This document shows, in pieces, positions 1 through 4,933 of a DNA stretch of 7,647 nt. A model generated the notes under the pieces. It ran no database searches, was not told the DNA's origin, and saw only the letters and a program-made list of their open reading frames with translations. The stretch covers positions 1 to 7,647 of the forward strand of contig JAEWKG010000112.1 in NCBI GenBank assembly GCA_023386135.1. Reading direction: 5' to 3'. The number at the start of each line of letters is the position of its first letter. Positions within the stretch are counted from its first letter, which is position 1. A program made the position numbers and the translations under genes. Source of the stretch: Pseudomonadota bacterium. Lineage in GTDB: Bacteria > Pseudomonadota > Alphaproteobacteria > Sphingomonadales > Sphingomonadaceae.

Positions 1-157
1 TCGCCGCGAGGCCGTTGGCGATCTGGGTCACGTGGCGATCGTAGGTGGTCCAGTCGATCGTAACGTCGCCGTCGCGCAGCGCGATGTTGTCGGGCGTTTC
101 CTGCGACCATTGCGTCAGCGCATCGCCCAGCACGCGCGACTTGTCCTGGTATTCCAT
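1..157 (-). CDS. AMP-forming acyl-CoA synthetase-like protein, N-terminal fragment
   Basis: Only the first 52 codons are in the window; the gene runs off the left edge. The start is well supported: the ATG at 157-155 has a strong GAGGAG ribosome binding site (169-164, read on the minus strand) six bases upstream. The peptide begins MEYQDKSRVLGDALTQWSQE and continues with TPDNIALRDGDVTIDW and then a Tyr-Asp...ANGLAA stretch. This is the typical opening of class I adenylate-forming enzymes: an 'A-L-x-D-G-x-x-x-T/D-W/Y-x-x-hydrophobic' strand and turn, followed by the first helix ending in ANxLA. The family joins acids to CoA or another acceptor through an acyl-AMP. The ATP-binding and acceptor motifs lie outside the window, so the substrate cannot be given. 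It lies downstream of the M20 amidohydrolase in the same direction, but 236 bases with repeats separate them, so a shared transcript is uncertain. Confidence 0.72.
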   Translation of the reverse strand, partial: MEYQDKSRVLGDALTQWSQETPDNIALRDGDVTIDWTTYDRHVTQIANGLAA

Positions 158-163
158 CAGCCT

Positions 164-169
164 CTCCTC
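164..169 (-). promoter_or_regulatory. Ribosome binding site of the acyl-CoA synthetase-like gene
   Basis: GAGGAG on the minus strand, six bases before the ATG at 157. It fixes the start of the partial gene at the left edge. Confidence 0.7.
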
Positions 170-224
170 GGTTCGCCTTTCCTGCGGCGAATCCCTTGGA
201 AAGCAGGTTGCTGTGAGAAACCTG

Positions 225-240
225 TTATCGCAAGTGATAA
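225..240. promoter_or_regulatory. Palindrome TTATC-N6-GATAA upstream of the acyl-CoA synthetase-like gene
   Basis: The 16 bases TTATCGCAAGTGATAA form a perfect 5-base inverted repeat about 70-85 bases upstream of the start codon at 157. The site is AT-rich against a GC-rich background, as operators often are. A second inverted repeat, CAGGTT (204-209) with AACCTG (219-224), sits next to it on the gene-proximal side. No convincing -35/-10 pair could be placed. A regulator-binding role is inferred only from symmetry, base composition and position. Confidence 0.3.
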
Positions 241-259
241 GAGGCGCTTCACCCTCGTT

Positions 260-369
260 CGTCGGCCCGGACTTGATCCGGGCCAGTGCTCTTCTTCAGC
301 CGCAGCGCGGGAAGAAGCACCACCCCGGATCAAGTCTCCTTCGGAGAGCTTCGCTTCCCGGGGTGACGT
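260..369. repeat. Composite dispersed intergenic repeat (GACTTGATCCGGG family)
   Basis: The stretch is almost entirely made of inverted repeats. GGCCCGGA (264-271) pairs with TCCGGGCC (277-284). GACTTGATCCGGG (270-282) pairs with CCCGGATCAAGTC (324-336), and inside that arm GTGCT-CTTCTTC (286-297) faces GAAGAAGCAC (311-320). CACCCCGG (321-328) pairs with CCGGGGTG (358-365), with a short TCTCC-TTC-GGAGA hairpin (335-347) between them. The ends, CGTC at 260 and TGACG at 364-368, are inverted relative to each other. From general knowledge, CGTCACCCCGGACTTGATCCGGGG-type units are common between genes in sphingomonads. It lies 24 bases past the stop of the M20 gene, so it could stabilise or end that transcript; there is no T-run typical of an intrinsic terminator. 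Confidence 0.7.
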
Positions 370-393
370 CAGAGTTGGAGGTGAGGTGGCGGG

Positions 394-1590
394 TTACTCG
401 AACCCGCGCTCGAGGAACCGCAGCGCACACCCCGCCAGCACGGCGCTCCCGCGCGGCAGCGCCGCCTCGTCGACGAACATGCGGGGTGAATGGATCGCAC
501 ACGCGCTGCGCCAGTCGTCCCCCTCCTTCGCCACTCCGAGGAAGAACATCGCCCCGGGCACTTGCTCGAGCACGTAGGAGAAGTCCTCCGCCCCCATGAT
601 CGGCGCGGGGAGGGTGACCCAGTCCTGCTCGCCGAACAGGCCGCCCGCGACCTCCTGGCCGAGCGCCACCGCGCGCGGGTCGCACATCGTCACCGGGAAG
701 CCGGGCGTGACCGTGACCTGCGCTTCGACCCCGTAACCGGCGGCAACGCCTTGCGCGGTCTCGGCGATCAGGCGGTGGGCGGTGTCGCGGTTGCGCGGGG
801 TCAGCGTGCGGATCGTGCCGCGCAAGGCGACGCGGTCGGGGATCACGTTGTGCGCGGTGCCGGCCTCGATCATCGTCACCGTGATCACCACCGCGTCGGC
901 GGCGTTGAAGCGGCGGGTGACGAGCGCCTGCAGCGCGGTGACGATCGCGCAGGCCGCGGGCACCGGGTCGAGCGTGTCGTGCGGCATCAAGGCGTGGCCG
1001 CCGCGGCCTTCGACCACGATGTCGAGCTGATCGGCGCTCGCCATCAGCGCGCCCGCACGGCCCGCGACGATGCCGTGGCGCGAGTTGGGCATGATGTGGA
1101 GCGCAAACGCGGCTTCGGGCATGGGCGCGATCAGCCCATCCTCCAGCATGTGCTTCGCGCCGTGGAAGCCTTCCTCGCCCGGCTGGAACATGAACTGGAC
1201 TTCGCCCGCCAGTTCGTCGCGGCGCGCGCAGAGGAGCTCGGCGGCGCCGGCGAGCATGGCGGTGTGAGTGTCGTGGCCGCAACTGTGCATCCGGCCCGGC
1301 GTGGTCGAGGCGAAGTCGAGCCCGGTGTGCTCGTCCATCGGCAGCGCGTCCATGTCGCCGCGCAGCAGCACGCGGCGTCCGGGTTTCGCGCCCTTGAGCG
1401 TCGCGACCGCGCCGGTGGTGCTGCCACCCTCGCGCCATTCCAATGGCAGGTTGGCGAGCGCCGCGCGCACCTTGGCGAGCGTCTTGGGCGTTTCCAGCCC
1501 CAGCTCGGGCTCGGCGTGGATGGCGCGGCGCAGCGAAACGATCCGGTCGGAGATCGCGCGGGCCGAATCGAGGAGGTCGGGGTGCAGCAT
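394..1590 (-). CDS. M20D-family metallo-amidohydrolase (HipO/IAA-amino-acid-hydrolase-like)
   Basis: This 398-residue protein is full length for the M20D family of peptidase-fold amidohydrolases, which cleave N-acyl or N-aroyl amino acids and related amides using two metal ions. Visible motifs in order: RGDMDALP (77-84); HSCGHDTHTAML (102-113), with the metal-ligand Cys104 and His106; QPGEEGFHGAKHMLEDG (136-152), with Glu139/Glu140 as base and ligand; ALHIMP (163-168), with His165; the dimerisation-domain motif GRGGHALMPH (195-204); GAEDFSY (333-339); and HSP (367-369), with the last ligand His367. All expected active-site residues are present. A cysteine ligand in GHD is typical of M20D (hippurate hydrolase, YtnL, plant ILL2). 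No signal peptide is seen, so it should be cytoplasmic. The reading frame stays open far upstream; I chose the ATG at 1590 because homology begins about 20 residues after it and further extension enters the divergent lipid-kinase gene. No good Shine-Dalgarno precedes it. The exact substrate cannot be read from the sequence. Confidence 0.9.
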   Translation of the reverse strand: MLHPDLLDSARAISDRIVSLRRAIHAEPELGLETPKTLAKVRAALANLPLEWREGGSTTGAVATLKGAKPGRRVLLRGDMDALPMDEHTGLDFASTTPGRMHSCGHDTHTAMLAGAAELLCARRDELAGEVQFMFQPGEEGFHGAKHMLEDGLIAPMPEAAFALHIMPNSRHGIVAGRAGALMASADQLDIVVEGRGGHALMPHDTLDPVPAACAIVTALQALVTRRFNAADAVVITVTMIEAGTAHNVIPDRVALRGTIRTLTPRNRDTAHRLIAETAQGVAAGYGVEAQVTVTPGFPVTMCDPRAVALGQEVAGGLFGEQDWVTLPAPIMGAEDFSYVLEQVPGAMFFLGVAKEGDDWRSACAIHSPRMFVDEAALPRGSAVLAGCALRFLERGFE

Positions 1591-1678
1591 GGCCGGCAGG
1601 CTAGCGCGGTTGGCAGGCCGTAGGACAGCAAAAGTATGGTGGTGCGCCCCTGCCCGCGCGGCTAAGGCGCGGGGAGCC
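1591..1678. other. Divergent spacer between the amidohydrolase and lipid-kinase genes
   Basis: These 88 bases must hold the promoters or leaders of two divergent genes. The middle (about 1625-1640) is relatively A/T-rich, but I could not place a convincing -35/-10 pair on either strand: TTGGCA (1610-1615) and TATGGT (1635-1640) are 19 bases apart, which is too loose. For the plus-strand gene, AAGG at 1664-1667 and GGGGAG at 1671-1676 lie before the ATG at 1679. Confidence 0.4.
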
Positions 1679-2653
1679 ATGTCGCCTGCGCCTTCCCCGC
1701 TACCCGGTTTGCCCAAGACCGGGCCCAAGGTGGGCGTGATTTTCAACCCGCGCAGCCACCGTAATCGCCAGGCGGTCGACGCGGCGCATGCGCTCCCCAA
1801 CGTCATCGTCGCCTCCCCCGCCAAGCGCGGCGAGCTGCGCGGCGTGCTCGCCGGCTTCGCGGAGCAGGGCGTCGAGTGCATCGCCATCAGCGGCGGCGAC
1901 GGCACCGTGCGCGACGTGCTTACTGCCGGGATGCCGGTGTTCGGCGACCGCTGGCCGCCGCTCGCGGTGATCCCGGCGGGCAAGACAAATGCATTGAACG
2001 TCGATCTCGGCGCGCCCAAGCACTGGACCCTGGCCGAGGCGGTCGCGGCCCTGCAGGGTGGCCGGCGCATCGTCCGGCGTCCGCTGGTGGTGCGGACACT
2101 TGACGGCGAGGGCGAGCTGGTCGGGTTCGTGTTCGGCGCCGGGCTGTTCACCGTCGCGGTCCACGCCGGGCAGGACGCGCACCGGCTGGGCGCGTTCGAT
2201 TCGGTGGCGGTGATCGGCACCGCGATCTGGGGCATCGTCCAGCTGGTGCTGGCGAGCGACCGCAACCCGTGGCGCCGCGGCGCGCCGATGACGGTGCGCG
2301 TGGGGCACGAGCGGCGCCTGCTCCCTCACGCGGCGGCTGGCGATCCGGGGCGTCGTGCGCTCCTGCTCGCCGCCACGATCGAGGGATTTCCAATGGGCCT
2401 CAAGCCGTTCGGGGACCGTACCGGGCTGAAGCTCGGCGTGCTCGATCATCCCAGCCGCCGGCTGATGGCGCGCATCCCGCAGGCCGCGTTCGGGTGGGAG
2501 CGGCCGTGGCTGGAGGAGGCGGGGATGCACCGCTGCTCGACCGACCGCATCGAGGTGGAGCTGGGCGGCGGGTTCATCCTCGACGGCGAGGCCTTTCCGC
2601 CCGGCAACTACGTCATCACCGAAGGGCCGCCGCTGAGCTTCGTGGTGCCGTGA
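1679..2653 (+). CDS. Diacylglycerol kinase-family lipid kinase
   Basis: A 324-residue protein with the diacylglycerol-kinase catalytic fold (DAGK_cat, as in DgkB/YegS) and a C-terminal beta-rich domain. Key motifs: GVIFNPRSHRN (19-29), the first strand with the NPxS nucleotide loop; ISGGDGTVRDV (70-80), the hallmark GGDGT; IPAGKTNALN (98-107), at the place of the usual PxGTxND loop; FGAGLF (152-157); and LDGEAF (301-306), the conserved C-terminal DGE. Members phosphorylate diacylglycerol, sphingosine, ceramide or related lipids with ATP, normally at the cytoplasmic face of the membrane. The lipid cannot be decided here; ceramide or sphingoid bases are alternatives because sphingomonads contain sphingolipids. 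The start is the ATG at 1679, just before the first strand. GGGGAG is very close to it (2 bases) and AAGG is 11 bases away, so the ribosome binding site is poor. The stop overlaps the GTG start of the next gene by 4 bases, which suggests translational coupling and linked function. Confidence 0.85.
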   Translation: MSPAPSPLPGLPKTGPKVGVIFNPRSHRNRQAVDAAHALPNVIVASPAKRGELRGVLAGFAEQGVECIAISGGDGTVRDVLTAGMPVFGDRWPPLAVIPAGKTNALNVDLGAPKHWTLAEAVAALQGGRRIVRRPLVVRTLDGEGELVGFVFGAGLFTVAVHAGQDAHRLGAFDSVAVIGTAIWGIVQLVLASDRNPWRRGAPMTVRVGHERRLLPHAAAGDPGRRALLLAATIEGFPMGLKPFGDRTGLKLGVLDHPSRRLMARIPQAAFGWERPWLEEAGMHRCSTDRIEVELGGGFILDGEAFPPGNYVITEGPPLSFVVP

Positions 2654-3537
2654 GCGGGGTGCTCGAGACCCGCGTCGCGGCGACGCTCGATGCGCCGGTG
2701 GTGCCCGAGGTGCGCGCGATCGCCGAGGAGCTGGGGCGGGAGAGCGGCGCGCGGGCGGTGCTGTTCTACGGCTCCAACCTGCGCACCGGGTCGCTCGAGG
2801 GCGTGCTCGATTTCTACGTCCTCATGCCGGGGCCGCAGGTGGAGAAGATCTGGCCGCGGGTGTCCTACCGCGAGTGGACCAGGGACGGCGTGACCCTGCG
2901 CGCGAAGATCGCGACGATGGCGCTGGAGACCTTTGCCCGCGCCGCCGGCGGCGCCTCGCGCGACACCACGATCTGGGCGCGCTTTGTCCAGCCCAGCGCT
3001 TTGGCGTGGGCGGCGGACGAGAGTGCGAAGGCCGAAGTCGTCGGCGCCGTGGCGTCGGCGGCGTGCACCGCGGCCCGGCTCGCCGCCGCGTTGGGGCCGA
3101 AGGAGGGCGCGGCGGAGGATTACTGGCGCGCGCTGTTCCGCGCGACCTACCGGGCAGAGTTCCGGGTCGAGAAGCCGGGTCGCGAGAACGATATCCTGTC
3201 GGTCAACGCAGGGCACTTCGCCGGCCTCCTGCCGCTGGCGTGGGAGGCCGGCGGCATCGCCTACGAGCGCGACGGCGACCGGCTGACGCCGATGCTGAGC
3301 GACACCGCGCGAGCAGCGACCTTGCGGTGGTGGGCGGCGCGCACCCGGCTCGGCAAGCCGCTCAACCTGCTGCGGCTGGTCAAGGCCAGCACCACGTTCG
3401 ACGGCGCCGCGCGCTACGCCGCGTGGAAGATCGAGCGCCACACCGGCGTGCCGGTGGCGCTCACCCCGTGGCGTGAGAAGCACCCCGTGCTCGCGGCCCC
3501 CGGCGTGCTGTGGCGGGTGTGGAGAGCCCGCCGCTAA
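2650..3537 (+). CDS. Putative Tam41/Mmp37-like nucleotidyltransferase (possible CDP-diacylglycerol synthase)
   Basis: A 295-residue protein with no obvious standard annotation. It starts at a GTG whose last three bases form the stop of the lipid kinase (GTGA overlap) and has no Shine-Dalgarno of its own, so it is probably translationally coupled. Near the N terminus it carries AVLFYGSNLRTGSLEG then VLDFYVLMPG (36-60). This resembles a nucleotidyltransferase-fold 'GS...D' site, more specifically the YGSG...Q/...hDFhhxV signature of mitochondrial Tam41/Mmp37, which makes CDP-diacylglycerol from phosphatidate and CTP. Later segments fall in a similar order: a strand LRAKIATM (83-90), W109 with RFVQPSALAW (111-120), a long Ala-rich helix (121-150), an YWRALFRATYRAEFRVEKPG region (158-177), and a C-terminal KASTTFDGAARYAAWK (245-260) that recalls the Tam41 tail. 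I judged this by eye, not by search, and the match is remote. The preceding lipid kinase would supply phosphatidate. No signal peptide or clear membrane helix is seen. Alternatives are another nucleotidyltransferase or a lineage-specific protein of unknown function. Confidence 0.5.
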   Translation: MSGVLETRVAATLDAPVVPEVRAIAEELGRESGARAVLFYGSNLRTGSLEGVLDFYVLMPGPQVEKIWPRVSYREWTRDGVTLRAKIATMALETFARAAGGASRDTTIWARFVQPSALAWAADESAKAEVVGAVASAACTAARLAAALGPKEGAAEDYWRALFRATYRAEFRVEKPGRENDILSVNAGHFAGLLPLAWEAGGIAYERDGDRLTPMLSDTARAATLRWWAARTRLGKPLNLLRLVKASTTFDGAARYAAWKIERHTGVPVALTPWREKHPVLAAPGVLWRVWRARR

Positions 3538-3540
3538 CGC

Positions 3541-4047
3541 CTACATGTAGCGCATACGGATGTGGATCGACTTGACCCCGCTGCCGACCGCGAACGACGT
3601 CTTCGACACGCTCGGCTTGCCGAGGTTGAAGATGTTGATCGAGGGATTGTTCGACATGCCGCCGCCGTCGCCCGACAGGTCGGTCTTGCCGTCGCCGTCG
3701 AGATCGTGGCGCACCGCGACGGCGTAGTTGCCCGCGGCCGGCACCGGCACGCAGAAGCTCATCGAGCCGGCCCGCGCCGCACCGTCGATGCGATAGATCC
3801 AGCGGCCCTTCTGCAGCCAATCGCCCGAGGTCGCATGATAAATCTGCACCCGGACGCGACCCTTGGAGGCCTTCACCCCGTCGGCTGTGACCAGCACCGC
3901 AGGCCCGTCGCCGCGGTTGCACTTGCCCATGTCGTTGGTGACCACCTGCCGGTACTGCGCGACGGCCGGCGCGGCGGAAACCGCCAGCGCACTGAGGGCG
4001 ATCATGCTGACGGGAAGGCGGAAAAGCGAAGTCATCGGGTTGTCCAT
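3541..4047 (-). CDS. Secreted DUF2141-domain protein
   Basis: A 168-residue exported protein. Residues 7-30 form a signal peptide (hydrophobic core LPVSMIALSALAVSAAP, then AVA before Q31). The mature part matches DUF2141: a beta-strand GRVRVQIYHA (63-72), WLQKGRWIYRID (77-88), FCVPVPAAGNYAVAVRHD (98-115), then DLDGDGKTD (115-123), GGGMSNN (128-134), and a last strand KSIHIRMRY (159-167). The family is predicted to be a small secreted beta-sandwich of unknown function. The DxDxDGxxD pattern resembles a calcium-binding loop. Cys43 and Cys99 are the only mature cysteines and could form a disulfide. Two starts are possible, the ATG at 4047 (MDNPMTS) or 4035 (MTSLFR), neither with a clear Shine-Dalgarno. 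I used the longer one; the mature protein is the same. The frame continues to an ATG at 4125, which would put an unlikely charged stretch before the signal peptide. Its stop (TAG) is 3 bases from the stop of the convergent gene. Confidence 0.82.
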   Translation of the reverse strand: MDNPMTSLFRLPVSMIALSALAVSAAPAVAQYRQVVTNDMGKCNRGDGPAVLVTADGVKASKGRVRVQIYHATSGDWLQKGRWIYRIDGAARAGSMSFCVPVPAAGNYAVAVRHDLDGDGKTDLSGDGGGMSNNPSINIFNLGKPSVSKTSFAVGSGVKSIHIRMRYM

Positions 4048-4270
4048 ATGGAGGGCAGGGGCGCAGCGCTCAAGTTTCCGGCGCGCGCAAGGGTTGCCCG
4101 GGGGAGGACGGCCAAGTGCCAGCACGGGCCTGAATTTGCCCTTAATCGGGACAAGTCGGCGATTTCTGGCCGGGCCGTGTGGAAAAGGGCGGTCGAACCG
4201 CTTGTGCGTCTGCGAAGGCGATGGTTAAGCGCTCGAAAGGCATCTCCCAAGGAGCCCACAGGCCGCGCAC
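4048..4270. other. Divergent spacer between the DUF2141 gene and rpe
   Basis: These 223 bases should contain promoters for the secreted protein (leftward) and the rpe block (rightward). I could not assign a reliable -35/-10 pair on either strand. Visible items are a weak 5-base hairpin GCGGT-CGA-ACCGC (4189-4201) and the Shine-Dalgarno-like AAGGAG at 4249-4254. The latter is 16 bases from the rpe ATG, longer than usual. Confidence 0.4.
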
Positions 4271-4933
4271 ATGGCCCACCCGTTGATCAGCCCCTCGATC
4301 CTGTCGGCCGACTTCGCCCGGCTCGGCGAGGAAGTGCGCGCGATCGACGCCGCCGGCGCCGACTGGATTCACGTCGACGTGATGGACGGGCACTTCGTCC
4401 CCAACCTCACCATCGGCCCCGGCGTGGTGAAGGCGCTCCGCCCGCACACGAGCAAGCCGTTCGACGTCCACCTGATGGTGAGCCCGGTCGATATGTGGCT
4501 GCAGGCCTTCGCCGAGGCCGGCGCCGACATCATCACCGTCCACCCCGAAGCCGGCCCGCACGTCCACCGCACGGTGCAGGCGATCAAGGCGCTCGGCAAG
4601 CAGGCCGGCATCAGCCTCAACCCCGCGACACCCGCCAAGATGCTCGATTACCTGATCGACGATATCGACCTGGTCCTGGTGATGAGCGTCAACCCCGGCT
4701 TCGGCGGCCAGAACTTCATCGCGAGCCAGCTTCGCAAGATCGAGGCGGTGCGTAAGATGATCGACAAGACGGGGCGGGCGATCCACCTCGAGGTCGACGG
4801 CGGGGTCGATGCGGTCACCGCGCGGCAGTGCGTCGACGCGGGGGCGGACGTGCTGGTCGCCGGCTCCGCCACCTTCAAGGGCGGGCCGGAGCGCTACGCC
4901 GCCAATATCGCCGCGCTCAAGGGCGAAGGATGA
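4271..4933 (+). CDS. rpe: Ribulose-phosphate 3-epimerase
   Basis: A 220-residue TIM-barrel enzyme of normal family length. It interconverts D-ribulose 5-phosphate and D-xylulose 5-phosphate in the pentose phosphate and Calvin pathways, in the cytoplasm. Diagnostic motifs: ISPSILSADF (6-15), with Ser9; IHVDVMDGHFVPNLTIGP (33-50), with metal ligand His34 and catalytic Asp36; DVHLMV (65-70), with ligand His67; VMSVNPGFGGQ (137-147), the flexible phosphate-side loop; and LEVDGGV (173-179), with the second catalytic residue Asp176. All four expected metal ligands (His34, Asp36, His67, Asp176) are present, so it should be active. The ATG at 4271 is the only sensible start, since homology begins five residues in. 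The possible Shine-Dalgarno AAGGAG is unusually far upstream (16 bases). Its stop overlaps the ATG of the next gene (ATGATG), so the two are very likely co-transcribed and coupled. Confidence 0.97.
   Translation: MAHPLISPSILSADFARLGEEVRAIDAAGADWIHVDVMDGHFVPNLTIGPGVVKALRPHTSKPFDVHLMVSPVDMWLQAFAEAGADIITVHPEAGPHVHRTVQAIKALGKQAGISLNPATPAKMLDYLIDDIDLVLVMSVNPGFGGQNFIASQLRKIEAVRKMIDKTGRAIHLEVDGGVDAVTARQCVDAGADVLVAGSATFKGGPERYAANIAALKGEG

Noticed and set aside
390..406. CGGGTT-ACTCG-AACCCG palindrome at the end of the amidohydrolase gene, as an intrinsic terminator
   Set aside because: The stem is only 6 bases, overlaps the stop codon and is not followed by a T-run on the minus strand.
1610..1640. 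TTGGCA...TATGGT as a promoter for the lipid kinase
   Set aside because: The 19-base spacing and poor -10 match are too weak to claim.
1591..2265. Upstream extension of the amidohydrolase frame on the minus strand
   Set aside because: The frame stays open, but the added sequence is low-complexity antisense of the lipid-kinase gene; the family homology begins shortly after the ATG at 1590.
4048..4125. Longer start of the DUF2141 gene at 4125
   Set aside because: It would place about 26 Arg/Pro-rich residues before a clear signal peptide and has no ribosome binding site.
4189..4201. GCGGT-CGA-ACCGC hairpin, as a terminator or operator
   Set aside because: A 5-base stem with a 3-base loop is expected by chance in GC-rich DNA, and no T-run follows.
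4221..4286. A 21-codon plus-strand frame (MVKRSKGISQGAHRP...) overlapping the start of rpe, as a leader peptide
   Set aside because: Only a weak, too-close AAGG precedes it, and nothing in the peptide (such as repeated regulatory codons) suggests attenuation.
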